DNA of 64,000 nucleotides from Streptomyces flaveus (lineage in GTDB: Bacteria > Actinomycetota > Actinomycetes > Streptomycetales > Streptomycetaceae): contig NZ_BMPQ01000012.1 in the NCBI RefSeq assembly GCF_014647675.1, positions 82,783-146,782 on the forward strand, in the 5' to 3' direction. This document shows, piece after piece, positions 50,284 to 58,822 of this stretch (position 1 is its first letter; each line of letters opens with the position of its first letter). A program made the position numbers and the translations under genes. The notes under the pieces are model-generated. The model saw only the letters and a program-made list of their open reading frames with translations. It was not told the DNA's origin and searched no databases.

Positions 50284-50300
50284 TTCACACGGGGTGTGAA
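50284..50300. promoter_or_regulatory. TTCACAC-GGG-GTGTGAA palindrome before the NsdA-like gene
   Basis: The 17-bp element is a perfect inverted repeat, 48 bp upstream of the start codon, in the expected promoter/operator position. No sequence-specific regulator is evident. Confidence 0.5.
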
Positions 50301-50430
50301 CGGAGTGCTCGAATCCGCGCTGTGCGCGCGCTGTTGCGGAGAGTTTCCGGCCGGTTGACTGAACTGCCTCGCAAAGAGGCCGGCCGGGCCGCCGGCTCCC
50401 CCTCGTACAGTGCGGTGGCCCGTCTTCGCG

Positions 50431-50477
50431 CCGCCCGCCCAGCTGCCTGCCCGACACTCCGTGGCTTGGGCGGGCGG
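50431..50477. terminator. Terminator after the PP2C gene
   Basis: CCGCCCGCCCA (50431-50441) pairs with TGGGCGGGCGG (50467-50477) without mismatch, 44 bp beyond the PP2C stop. Confidence 0.7.
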
Positions 50478-50520
50478 TGCCGTGTCCACTGGGTTGAGCA
50501 GGGCGACTGAGCAGAGGGGA

Positions 50521-50593
50521 CTACAAGTTGGTTGTCGGCTGCGGGTCCGTCGTGGCTTGTCGCGCAGTTCCCCGCGCCCCTAAAGGGGCGCCT
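50521..50593 (-). repeat. Dispersed Streptomyces repeat, forming the 3' end of the PP2C gene
   Basis: It contains the core palindrome GCGCCCC-TAAA-GGGGCGC (50574-50591), and on the minus strand it reads on through GCGCGACAAGCCACGACG and ACCCGCAGC, the same family as 481-604. The PP2C reading frame passes through it, and its last roughly 24 residues and stop codon lie inside the repeat. Confidence 0.8.
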
Positions 50594-51750
50594 AATGCTG
50601 AGCGGTCGTTGCGAAGTACCAGTATCGCGATGTCGTCCGATGTGCTTCCAGCTGTGTGGCGTTGAAGGCCGGCGAAGACGTCGCGCAGTACGTCCCTCGG
50701 GGAGACCGGGTCTGCCTTGGCGGCCTCAGTCAACGCGGCTGGCAGCGGGAAGAAGCGGCCCGTGCCATCACGTGCGTCCTCTGCGCCGTCCGTGTAGAGG
50801 AACAGGGCCTCGCCGGGCTGGAGTTGGCCGCAGTCCATGGCCGGTAGTTCGGTGGGGAGCGGGAACAGGCCCAGAGGGGGCAGGGGTTCGGCTTGGGCGA
50901 ACGGTTTCGCTCGGCCTGGGGTGAGCAGATATGGCCAGGGGTGGCCGCAGTTGAGGGCGTGCACTTCTCCGTCTTCGCGGATTTCCAGCAGCAGTACGGT
51001 GACGAAGTCCTCGGCGACCGGGCTCTGCGGGTCCTTGTCGGTGGCCGCCGGATGTTCGTGGCGGGAGCGTTCCCGAAGGTGCCGGTCCAGAGCGCGCTCC
51101 AAGCGGCGCAGCACGTCGGCGAACTTGGCCTCGTCATGGGCCGCGTCGCGGAAGCTGCCCAGCAGTGCCGCGACCGTTCCGACCGCGGCCAGGCCGTGGC
51201 CTCGTACGTCTCCCATGACCACCCGCACCCCGTGCGTCGTGGCCATCACCTCGTACAGATCGCCGCCCACCGCCGCGCCCCGGCTCGCGGACAACTGCCC
51301 GGCGGCCAGGGCGAGTCCGTCGAGTCTTGGCGGCAGCGGGCGGAGCACCACGGCCTGGGCGGCGTCGGCGATGGCGTGGGCGCTTTCGAGTTCACGCTGC
51401 AGCCGGGCGCGGCGCCCGGCCGTGAGATAGCTGGCGATGACGACGGCGAGGATGGCCGCGAACGTGCCGAAGCGGGTGCCGATGCTCTCGTCCCGGCCCG
51501 CCGAGCCGATCGGGACGAGTGCGAAGACCGCGCACATGCCGCCCAGCAGTACGCACGAGCGGCGGCCCGTGCCGGCGCAGGCGATGGCGGGGGCGGCGGC
51601 GAGGAGCTGGATCAGTTGGGCCCCGGTGGGGTGAAGGACCTCCCACAGGACGACGGTGCCGACCCAGAGGCCCGGCAGGACAAGAACAAGTGTCCGCCAC
51701 GCACGGGAGGCACCGACACGCGCGCCGCCCCGGGCGATGGTACGGATCAT
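50521..51750 (-). CDS. Membrane PP2C (SpoIIE-type) phosphatase
   Basis: The 409-residue protein starts MIRTIARGGARVGASRAW; a longer frame exists, but this start precedes the first helix. Three or four membrane segments occupy residues 15-120. The cytoplasmic PP2C domain contains GGDLYEVMATTHGVRVVMGDVRGHGLAAVGTVAALLGSF, LEIREDGEVHALNCGHPWPYLL and LFLYTDGAEDARDGTGRFF with the metal-binding Asp residues. The sequence after RNDRSALGA is encoded by a dispersed repeat, so the tail is probably a late addition. Such proteins dephosphorylate anti-anti-sigma factors; the partner is unknown. Confidence 0.88.
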   Translation of the reverse strand: MIRTIARGGARVGASRAWRTLVLVLPGLWVGTVVLWEVLHPTGAQLIQLLAAAPAIACAGTGRRSCVLLGGMCAVFALVPIGSAGRDESIGTRFGTFAAILAVVIASYLTAGRRARLQRELESAHAIADAAQAVVLRPLPPRLDGLALAAGQLSASRGAAVGGDLYEVMATTHGVRVVMGDVRGHGLAAVGTVAALLGSFRDAAHDEAKFADVLRRLERALDRHLRERSRHEHPAATDKDPQSPVAEDFVTVLLLEIREDGEVHALNCGHPWPYLLTPGRAKPFAQAEPLPPLGLFPLPTELPAMDCGQLQPGEALFLYTDGAEDARDGTGRFFPLPAALTEAAKADPVSPRDVLRDVFAGLQRHTAGSTSDDIAILVLRNDRSALGAPLGARGTARQATTDPQPTTNL

Positions 51751-51850
51751 GCCGACGGACCCCCCAGGCTGCGGGACGGCGGTCGCGGGGCCTTCCCTGG
51801 TCGGCGCTCTTGGACGGCCGATCGACCGGATCGATTCTTTCGGCGTCCAT

Positions 51851-51890
51851 ACCCGAATGACCCGTTGGCACCGAATTCTCACCCGAATGA
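51851..51890. promoter_or_regulatory. Direct repeats ACCCGAATGA upstream of the PP2C gene
   Basis: Two identical 10-mers (51851-51860 and 51881-51890) are spaced 30 bp apart, i.e. about three helical turns, 100-140 bp upstream of the PP2C start. They may be regulator sites. Confidence 0.35.
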
Positions 51891-51891
51891 G

Positions 51892-51927
51892 TGAGGGGCC
51901 CCTCCGTAGCTTCGGATGGGCCCCTCA
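51892..51927. terminator. Terminator after pheT
   Basis: TGAGGGGCCC (51892-51901) pairs with GGGCCCCTCA (51918-51927), 28 bp past the pheT stop codon. Confidence 0.8.
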
Positions 51928-51954
51928 TCGCAGGTCAGCAGGCATGTGCCGGAG

Positions 51955-54465
51955 TCACGCCCCGCGCAGCAGCGCCCCCGTCCGCTCGCCCGCCAGGGTG
52001 ATCGCCGCGTCGCGGGCGGCCGAGGCCTCCTCGACGGTGAGCGTGCGATCGTCGGCGCGGAAGCGCAGCGCGTACGCCAGGGACTTGTGCCCCTCGCCGA
52101 GCTGCGCGCTCTCGTAGACGTCGAACAGCCGGATGGACTCGAGGAGTTCACCGGCGCCCTCGCGCAGCGCGGCCTCCACGTCGGCCGCCGGAACGTCCCG
52201 CGAGACGACCAGCGCGACGTCCTGCGTGGCGACCGGGAAGGCGGAGATACGCGGCGCCTGAAGGGCGCCGGCGCCCGCCTGCTCCAGGAGGTCGAGCTCG
52301 ACCTCCATGGCGCAGCTGCGCTCCGGAAGGTGCAGCGCCTTGATGACCCGCGGGTGCAGCTCACCGGCGTGACCGACAAGCGTCTCCTCGCCGTTCACCG
52401 TGACGTACAGCGCGGCACATCGGCCCGGGTGCCAGGGAGCGTGCTGGTCACCGCGCACGGTCAGCTCGACACCGGCCTCGCGGGCGACGGTACGCGCCGC
52501 CTCGACGGCGTCCGCCCAGTCGGCGGGACGGCCCTTGCCCCACCAGCCGGCCTGCTCGCGGGCGCCAGCGAGGACGACGGCGACGCGGCGAGGCTGGCGC
52601 GGCAGCGCGGAGTTGACTCCGGCGACCTCCTCGTCGGTGGGACGACGGTCGACGGGCAGGCGCTCGGCCTTGTGCTCCTGGCCGGTCGGCCGGAAGACCA
52701 GGCCGGTCTCGAAGAGCGCCAGGTCGTGCGAGCCCCGGCCGTCGTTGCGCCGCAGCGCTCCGAGCAGACCCGGCAGCAGCGTGGTGCGCATCGCCGGCTC
52801 TTCGTCGGAGAGCGGGTTGACCAGCTTGACCAGGGTGCGTCGCGGGTCGTCGGCCTCCAGGCCGAGCTGGTCGAGCACCTCGGTCCCGATGAACGGGTAG
52901 TTCAGCGCCTCGACGTATCCCGCTCCGGCCAGCGCGCGGCCGACCCGGCGGTGCAGCCGCTGCCGGTCCGTCAGGCCCAGGCCTGCCGGGGGCTTGGGCA
53001 GGGTCGAGGGCAGGTTCTCGTAGCCCTCGAGCCGGATGACCTCTTCGGCCAGGTCGTTCGGGTCGGTCAGGTCGGGCCGCCAGGACGGCACGGTGACGAT
53101 CAGCCGGTCTTGCCCGTAGACGTCGCAGCCGACCTCCTGGAGACGGCGTACGACGGTCTCGCGGCCGTAGACGATGCCCGCGACCTTGTCCGGGTGGTCC
53201 ACCGGGATGGTGATGGTGTGCGGCGCGGAGGGCGCGATGACCTCGGTGACGCCGGCCTCGGCGGTGCCGCCCGCGAGGAGCACGAGCAGGTCGACGGTCC
53301 GCTGGGCCGCCGCGGACGCGGCCAGCGGGTCGACGCCGCGCTCGAAGCGCTTGGACGCCTCGGAGGCCAGCTTGTGACGGCGGGCCGTACGCGCGATGGA
53401 GATCGGGTCGAAATGGGCGGCCTCGATGACGACTTCGGTGGTACCGGCCTCGTCCTCGTGGTCCGCGATCTCCGTGTTGGCGCCGCCCATGACGCCCGCG
53501 AGGCCGATCGGCCCGCGGTCGTCGGTGATCAGCAGGTCCTCGGCGTCCAGCGTGCGCACGACGCCGTCGAGCGTGGTGAGCTTCTCGCCCGGCTCGGCAC
53601 GGCGCACACCGATCGCGCCCTGGACGAGGTTGCGGTCGTAGGCGTGCAGCGGCTGGCCGAGCTCCATCATCACGTAGTTGGTGATGTCGACGGTCAGTGA
53701 GATCGGGCGCATGCCGACCTTCTGCAGGCGGCGCTTGAGCCAGATCGGGGAGCGCGCCTCCGGGTCGAGGCCGGTGACCGTACGCGCGGTGAAGCGGTCG
53801 CAGCCGAGCGGGTCGGACACCTCGACCGGGTAGCCGAACTCGTTCGGCGCCGGTACGTCGAGCAGGGCCGGGTCGCGCAGCGGCACCCCGTACGCGATGG
53901 CGGCCTCGCGGGCGACGCCGCGCAACGAGAGGCAGTAGCCGCGGTCGGGGGTGACCGCGATGTCCAGGACCTCGTCGACGAGTTCGAGCAGCTCGATCGC
54001 GTCGCTGCCGACCTCGTGCTGCGGCGGCAGCACGATGATGCCCTTGCTGCCGTCGTCGCCCATGCCCAGCTCGTCACTGGAGCAGATCATGCCGTGCGAG
54101 GTCCTGCCGTACGTCTTGCGCGCGGAGATCTCGAAGCCGCCGGGCAGCACGGCGCCCGGCAGGACCACGACGACCTTGTCGCCGACGGCGAAGTTACGGG
54201 CGCCGCAGATGAGTTCCTGGGGCTCGCCGGTGCCGTTGGCCTGGCCGACGTCGACGGTGCAGAAGCGGATCGGCTTCTTGAACTCCGTCAGCTCCTCGAT
54301 GGTCAGCACCTTGCCGACGACGAGCGGCCCCTTGAGGCCGTCGCCGAGCTGCTCGACGGTCTCGACCTCGAGACCGGCAGCGATGAGCTTGGCCTGGACG
54401 TCGCGCCCGGTCTCCGTCGCCGGCAGGTCGACGTACTCCCGCAGCCAAGAAAGCGGGACCCGCAT
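51955..54465 (-). CDS. pheT: Phenylalanyl-tRNA synthetase beta subunit
   Basis: The 836-residue protein has the usual PheT layout. It begins MRVPLSWLREYVDLPA, and its N-terminal OB-fold tRNA-binding region includes ELICGARNFAVGDKVVVVLPGA. The B3/4 editing domain (about residues 220-370) includes SLTVDITNYVMMELGQPLHAYD. The B5 domain follows (from about residue 420), and the C-terminal FDX-ACB anticodon-binding domain includes PRISAFPVATQDVALVV. With PheS it forms the alpha2beta2 enzyme and edits Tyr-tRNA(Phe). Its start overlaps the pheS stop by one base (TGATG). Confidence 0.97.
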   Translation of the reverse strand: MRVPLSWLREYVDLPATETGRDVQAKLIAAGLEVETVEQLGDGLKGPLVVGKVLTIEELTEFKKPIRFCTVDVGQANGTGEPQELICGARNFAVGDKVVVVLPGAVLPGGFEISARKTYGRTSHGMICSSDELGMGDDGSKGIIVLPPQHEVGSDAIELLELVDEVLDIAVTPDRGYCLSLRGVAREAAIAYGVPLRDPALLDVPAPNEFGYPVEVSDPLGCDRFTARTVTGLDPEARSPIWLKRRLQKVGMRPISLTVDITNYVMMELGQPLHAYDRNLVQGAIGVRRAEPGEKLTTLDGVVRTLDAEDLLITDDRGPIGLAGVMGGANTEIADHEDEAGTTEVVIEAAHFDPISIARTARRHKLASEASKRFERGVDPLAASAAAQRTVDLLVLLAGGTAEAGVTEVIAPSAPHTITIPVDHPDKVAGIVYGRETVVRRLQEVGCDVYGQDRLIVTVPSWRPDLTDPNDLAEEVIRLEGYENLPSTLPKPPAGLGLTDRQRLHRRVGRALAGAGYVEALNYPFIGTEVLDQLGLEADDPRRTLVKLVNPLSDEEPAMRTTLLPGLLGALRRNDGRGSHDLALFETGLVFRPTGQEHKAERLPVDRRPTDEEVAGVNSALPRQPRRVAVVLAGAREQAGWWGKGRPADWADAVEAARTVAREAGVELTVRGDQHAPWHPGRCAALYVTVNGEETLVGHAGELHPRVIKALHLPERSCAMEVELDLLEQAGAGALQAPRISAFPVATQDVALVVSRDVPAADVEAALREGAGELLESIRLFDVYESAQLGEGHKSLAYALRFRADDRTLTVEEASAARDAAITLAGERTGALLRGA

Positions 54466-55619
54466 CAGATCTCCATCCCGAACGGCCGGGTGAACCGGAC
54501 GTCACCCTCGACCATGTCTCGCATGTCTTCGACGTTGTGGCGGAACATCAGCATCCGCTCGATCCCGAACCCGAAGGCGAATCCGCTGTACTTCTCCGGG
54601 TCCACGCCGCAGGCGGTCAGCACCCGCGGGTTGACCATTCCGCAGCCGCCGAGCTCGATCCAGCCCTCGCTGGAACAGGTGCGGCAGGAGCGGTCGGGGT
54701 TGCCGACGGACTCGCCCTTGCAGACGTAGCAGAGCATGTCCATCTCGGCGGACGGCTCGGTGAACGGGAAGTAGTTCGGGCGCAGCCGCGTCTTCATGTC
54801 GGCGCCGAAGAGCGACTGGACCATGTGGTCGAGGGTGCCCTTGAGGTCCGCCATGGTCAGGCCCTCGTCGACGGCCAGCAGCTCGATCTGGTGGAAGACG
54901 GGGGTGTGCGTGGCGTCCAGCTCGTCCGTGCGGAACACCCGGCCGGGGCAGACGACGTAGACCGGCGGCTCGCGATCCAGCATGGCGCGGGCCTGCACGG
55001 GCGAGGTGTGGGTGCGGAGTACGACCCCGGACTCGCCGTCGCTGTCAGCACCCTTGCCCGCGGCGGAGCCGCTATTGGATGCAGTCTGGACGAAGAAGGT
55101 GTCCTGCATCTGCCGGGCCGGGTGGTCCGGGCCGAAGTTCAGGGCGTCGAAGTTGAACCACTCGGCCTCGACCTCGGGGCCCTCCGCGATCTCGTATCCC
55201 ATGGACACGAAGACGTCCGCGACCCGCTCCATCATGGTGGTCAGCGGGTGCCGGGCGCCGGCCGGGACGCGATCGTACGGCAGCGTGACGTCCACGGCCT
55301 CCTCGACCAGCACCCGGGCGTCGCGCTCGGCCTCCAGCTCGGCCTGGCGAGCGGCGAGCCCCTTGTTCACGGCGCCGCGGGCCTGGCCGACACGCTTGCC
55401 GGCGTCCGCCTTGGCGTGCGGGGGCAGGGCGCCGATCTCGCGGTTGGCGAGCGCCAGCGGCGAGGTGGGGCCTGTGTGGGCGACCTTGGCCTCGTGGAGT
55501 GCGTCGAGGGAGTCCGCGGCGGCGAAGGCGGCGAGCGCCTCGTCCCGCATGCGCTCGATCTGTTCCGGTTTCAGTGCCTCGACCTCTACAGGGTCGTACG
55601 ACTTGTTCGGTGCCGACAT
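54465..55619 (-). CDS. pheS: Phenylalanyl-tRNA synthetase alpha subunit
   Basis: A 384-residue class-II synthetase. The N-terminal coiled coil precedes motif 1 (HPLTTMMERVADVFVSMGYEIAEGPEVE), motif 2 (VYVVCPGRVFRTDELDATHTPVFHQIE) and motif 3 (GFAFGFGIERMLMFR). A zinc-like Cys cluster is present (CYVCKGE ... CRTCSSEGW). Start ATG lies 8 bp after GGGAAGAG. It activates Phe and charges tRNA(Phe) together with PheT. A palindrome and possible promoter lie upstream. Confidence 0.97.
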   Translation of the reverse strand: MSAPNKSYDPVEVEALKPEQIERMRDEALAAFAAADSLDALHEAKVAHTGPTSPLALANREIGALPPHAKADAGKRVGQARGAVNKGLAARQAELEAERDARVLVEEAVDVTLPYDRVPAGARHPLTTMMERVADVFVSMGYEIAEGPEVEAEWFNFDALNFGPDHPARQMQDTFFVQTASNSGSAAGKGADSDGESGVVLRTHTSPVQARAMLDREPPVYVVCPGRVFRTDELDATHTPVFHQIELLAVDEGLTMADLKGTLDHMVQSLFGADMKTRLRPNYFPFTEPSAEMDMLCYVCKGESVGNPDRSCRTCSSEGWIELGGCGMVNPRVLTACGVDPEKYSGFAFGFGIERMLMFRHNVEDMRDMVEGDVRFTRPFGMEI

Positions 55620-55669
55620 CTCTTCCCGTGCTTCCGGTTGGCTGGCTGAAGGTCCCCGTCTACGGCTCG

Positions 55670-55684
55670 GAGACGAATCGTCTC
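55670..55684. promoter_or_regulatory. Palindrome GAGACGA-A-TCGTCTC upstream of pheS
   Basis: The 15-bp dyad lies 50 bp before the pheS start. On the coding strand, a -10-like TTAGACT is at 55715-55721, so the dyad would be in the early transcript and could fold into a hairpin. Role unknown; no classical leader peptide with Phe codons was found. Confidence 0.4.
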
Positions 55685-55729
55685 TGACTTCGGACGCAAG
55701 GTGCCAAAGGCCGAGTCTAACGGGGGTGA

Positions 55730-55764
55730 GGGGTCCTCTCAGACGCCAGACCGAGAGGGGCCCC
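55730..55764. terminator. Terminator after the orphan sensor kinase gene
   Basis: GGGGTCCTCTC pairs with GAGAGGGGCCCC allowing one bulge/mismatch. It starts 37 bp after the kinase stop, before the pheS promoter. Confidence 0.6.
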
Positions 55765-55800
55765 AGGGTATGCGAATGCGCCCGTGGGGCCTCGTCGGCG

Positions 55801-56946
55801 TTACAGCAGATACGCCGGGGTGCCCACGGGCAACGTAAATCGGAACTGGGCGCCGCCGCCGGGGGCGCGGCCGACCGTGATGGTGCCGCCGTGGGCTTCG
55901 ACGATGCCCTTGACGATGTACAGCCCGAGGCCGGTGCCGCCGCGCTTGCTGCCCCGCCAGAAGCGGGTGAAGACGCGGTTCATGGACTCCTCCGGGATGC
56001 CGGGGCCCTCGTCGCTCACTGTGACCGACGTACCGGCGTCCTCCGCTTCACGGGGCGACGGGGCGGGCTCTACGTCAATGGTGACGGTTCCCTCGCCGTG
56101 CCGCACGGCATTTTCCAGCAGGTTGCTGAGCACCTGGTCGACCTTGTCGGGGTCGGCCCACAGGTCGGGCAGCGGCTGGCCGATGCGGAGCAGGAAGCGG
56201 TCGGCGGACTGGCCGGAGGCGACGTACGCCTGGATGTGCCGGCCGACGGCGACGCCCAGGTCGACGGGTTGGCGGCGCAGTTCGAGGCGGCCGGAGTCGA
56301 TGCGGGAGATGTCGAGGAGCTCGGCGATCAGGCGCGTGACGCGGTTGGCGTCGGCGTCGACGGTCTCCAGCATGAGCTTCTTCTGGTCGTCGGTGAACCG
56401 TTCCCACTTGGCGAGCAGGGTCGCCGTGAAGCCCTTCACGGAGGTGAGCGGCGAGCGGAGTTCATGGGCGACCGTGGCGATCAGCTCGGCGTGGCTGCGC
56501 TCGGTGCGGCGGCGGGCCTCGGTGTCGCGCAGCGAGACGACGACGCGGCGGACGGGGCCGGTGGGTGCGGTGCGTATGTAGCGCGCGGAGACCAGGACCT
56601 CGCGGCCGCCGGGAAGGAGCAGGTTGCGCTCGGGCTGTCCGACACGGATCGCGAGGCCGCCGTACGGGTCGGTCAGCTGCCACCAGCGGCGGCCTTCCAG
56701 GTCTTCTAACGGGAGCGCCCACTCCAGCTGCCGGCCGAGCGCGTCGGCGGCGGGGACGGCGGTGATGCGGGCGGCGGCGGCGTTGAAGCAGATGATGCGG
56801 CCGCGCTCGTCGGCGATCACCAGTCCGTCGGGCAGGTCGTCGGGGTCGATGCCGAGGTCGGTGAGATCACCGCGCAGGGATGCGGGTGCGCTGTGCACGT
56901 CCCGTGCTCGCAGTGCCCTTTTCGCACCGCTCGTTCCGACACTCAT
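55801..56946 (-). CDS. Cytoplasmic PAS-domain sensor histidine kinase (orphan)
   Basis: The 381-residue protein has no membrane segments. A PAS-like domain (about residues 35-135) contains PDGLVIADERGRIICFNAAAARITAVPAADALG, followed by the HisKA box TVAHELRSPLTSVKGFTATLL (His in AHELRSP) and the HATPase with VLSNLLENAVRHG, DEGPGIPEE and GTGLGLYIVKGIVEAHGG. No response regulator is adjacent; the genes on either side are tRNA/translation genes. The partner must be elsewhere. Position between rRNA/tRNA methyltransferase and pheS is conserved in streptomycetes. Confidence 0.9.
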   Translation of the reverse strand: MSVGTSGAKRALRARDVHSAPASLRGDLTDLGIDPDDLPDGLVIADERGRIICFNAAAARITAVPAADALGRQLEWALPLEDLEGRRWWQLTDPYGGLAIRVGQPERNLLLPGGREVLVSARYIRTAPTGPVRRVVVSLRDTEARRRTERSHAELIATVAHELRSPLTSVKGFTATLLAKWERFTDDQKKLMLETVDADANRVTRLIAELLDISRIDSGRLELRRQPVDLGVAVGRHIQAYVASGQSADRFLLRIGQPLPDLWADPDKVDQVLSNLLENAVRHGEGTVTIDVEPAPSPREAEDAGTSVTVSDEGPGIPEESMNRVFTRFWRGSKRGGTGLGLYIVKGIVEAHGGTITVGRAPGGGAQFRFTLPVGTPAYLL

Positions 56947-57028
56947 CCCCGTACCCCACCTCTCGGACCTGGCGAGTGGGCCCCCGAGCCCGTCACCCTA
57001 CTAGCTCATAGTGACGGAACGGACCCCC

Positions 57029-57871
57029 TCAGGGACGTGCACCGCGGGTGCGTTGCGCACGGGCGGACGCGTAGAGACATACGGCGGCCGCGGTCGCGAG
57101 GTTCAGGCTCTCGGCCTTTCCGTGAATGGGTACGCGCACCACGGCGTCCGCCAGCGCACGCGTCTCCTCCGGGAGTCCCCATGCCTCGTTTCCGAACACC
57201 CAGGCGGTGGGCCCGCTCATGGTGCCTCGGTCGAGTTCGTCGTCCAGGTCGTGCTCACCGGCCCCGTCGGCGGCCAGTACGCGCACCCCGGCGCCCTTGA
57301 GCCCCGCGACGGCGTCCGCCACGGGCACCCCGACGGCGACGGGCAGATGGAACAGCGACCCGACCGACGCCCGCACCGCCTTGGGGTTGTAGACGTCCAC
57401 GGACGCGTCGGTGAGGACGACGGCGTCCGCTCCCGCGGCGTCCGCGCACCGCAGCACGGTTCCGGCGTTCCCGGGGTCCCGTACATGCGCCAGTACGGCG
57501 ACCAGCCTGGGTCCGGCCTCGATGATCTCCTCGAACGGCGTGTCCAGGAACCGGCAGATCCCGACGAGGCCCTGCGGGGTGACGGTCGTGGAGATGTCCG
57601 CGATCACGTCCTCGTCGGCGAGGTGCACACGGGCTCCCGCATCCCGGGCCTCCCCCACGATGTCGGCATACCGCTCCGCGGCGTCGAGGGTCGCGAACAG
57701 CTCGACGAGCGTGGGCCCGGTGCCGCCCCGATGCCCGGCCGCCTCCCGCACGGCCTGCGGCCCCTCGGCGAGGAACAGCCGCTCCTTGCCCCGGAAGTTC
57801 CGCTTGGCGAGCCGCCGCGCGGCGGACACACGGGCGGAGCGCGGGGAGATCAACTCGGGGGCGGATGGCAT
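57029..57871 (-). CDS. SpoU/TrmH-family RNA 2'-O-methyltransferase
   Basis: The 280-residue protein starts MPSAPELISPRSARVSAARRLAKRNFRGKERLFLAEG behind GAAGGTG. The N-terminal substrate-binding region is followed by the SPOUT core: LVAVLAHVRDPGNAGTVLRCADAAGADAVVLT (motif 1), WVFGNEAWGLPEE (motif 2) and RVPIHGKAESLNLATAAAVCLYA (motif 3). It methylates ribose in rRNA or tRNA with SAM; the exact nucleotide cannot be deduced. It lies after rplT and close to translation genes. Confidence 0.92.
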   Translation of the reverse strand: MPSAPELISPRSARVSAARRLAKRNFRGKERLFLAEGPQAVREAAGHRGGTGPTLVELFATLDAAERYADIVGEARDAGARVHLADEDVIADISTTVTPQGLVGICRFLDTPFEEIIEAGPRLVAVLAHVRDPGNAGTVLRCADAAGADAVVLTDASVDVYNPKAVRASVGSLFHLPVAVGVPVADAVAGLKGAGVRVLAADGAGEHDLDDELDRGTMSGPTAWVFGNEAWGLPEETRALADAVVRVPIHGKAESLNLATAAAVCLYASARAQRTRGARP

Positions 57872-57944
57872 GGGTTCACCTTCGGTGGGATGGCGGAGGG
57901 GGTTCGTGTGGTTTCTCGCCCCCGCCGGCCCCGGACGCACTCGA

Positions 57945-57972
57945 ACCCGCAGGCGGTGGGCAGCCTGCGGGT
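57945..57972. terminator. Terminator after rplT
   Basis: ACCCGCAGGC (57945-57954) is complementary to GCCTGCGGGT (57963-57972), 41 bp beyond the rplT stop on the minus strand. Confidence 0.7.
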
Positions 57973-58012
57973 CCGGTTGACGTTACGTACGCGGCTGAAG
58001 CCGAGCGCAGCG

Positions 58013-58396
58013 TCACGCCGCCTTCGGCGCGTTCACGTCCGACGGCAGCGCCTTCTGCGCGACCTCGACGAGCGCGGCGAACGCGTTGGCGTCGTTGACG
58101 GCGAGGTCCGCGAGGATCTTGCGGTCGACCTCGACGTTCGCGGCCTTGAGGCCCTGGATGAAGCGGTTGTAGGTGATGCCGTTGGCGCGGGCAGCGGCGT
58201 TGATCCGCTGGATCCACAGCTGACGGAAGTCGCCCTTGCGCTTCTTGCGGTCGTTGTAGTTGTAGACCAGCGAGTGGGTGACCTGCTCCTTGGCCTTGCG
58301 GTACAGGCGCGAACGCTGACCGCGGTAGCCGGAGGCCTGCTCGAGGATCGCCCGGCGCTTCTTGTGGGCGTTGACTGCCCGCTTGACGCGTGCCAC
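58013..58396 (-). CDS. rplT: 50S ribosomal protein L20
   Basis: The 127-residue basic protein begins VARVKRAVNAHKKRRAILEQASGYRGQRSRLYRKAKEQ, matching L20. The GTG start lies 9 bp after AAGGAG. It binds 23S rRNA and the assembling 50S subunit, and in many bacteria L20 represses its own operon by binding the leader. It ends the infC-rpmI-rplT operon; a hairpin follows the stop. Confidence 0.97.
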   Translation of the reverse strand: MARVKRAVNAHKKRRAILEQASGYRGQRSRLYRKAKEQVTHSLVYNYNDRKKRKGDFRQLWIQRINAAARANGITYNRFIQGLKAANVEVDRKILADLAVNDANAFAALVEVAQKALPSDVNAPKAA

Positions 58397-58493
58397 TTGA
58401 TTAACTCCTTGTAGCGGGGCCGTGGTTGGACTCACACGACCCGAAATCGATTGGGTCCCGGTCAGAGATCAGGTACGCGATGCGTTCCTGACG

Positions 58494-58688
58494 TCACTTG
58501 CCGAGAAGCTTCTTGATCTTCTTGGCGTCGCCCGGGGCCATCTCGGCGTTGCCGGTGAGGCGACGCGTCAGACGGGACGACTTGTGCTCGAGATAGTGGC
58601 GCTTGCCGGCGCGCTCACGGAGCACCTTGCCGGAGCCGGTGATCTTGAAGCGCTTGCTGGAACCGCTGTGCGACTTGTTCTTCGGCAT
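58494..58688 (-). CDS. rpmI: 50S ribosomal protein L35
   Basis: A 64-residue protein, MPKNKSHSGSSKRFKITGSGKVLRERAGKRHYLEHKS, identical in layout to bacterial L35. It is second in infC-rpmI-rplT, with 134 bp to infC and 97 bp to rplT. Confidence 0.97.
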   Translation of the reverse strand: MPKNKSHSGSSKRFKITGSGKVLRERAGKRHYLEHKSSRLTRRLTGNAEMAPGDAKKIKKLLGK

Positions 58689-58822
58689 AGCGCCGTTCTC
58701 TCCTCGTCAGTGGCGTTCCGATGCCCGGTCGTGAAACCGGGCACGGCGGAACGTCAGATGTATCGGTTGGCATCCCCGGACTTTCGTCCAGGGACCTGGA
58801 CCCCAGGACCTGCGCCCTGGAA

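Noticed and set aside
51916..53700. 594-codon plus-strand frame opposite pheT
   Set aside because: It is antisense to conserved pheT domains, with no ribosome site or recognisable protein.
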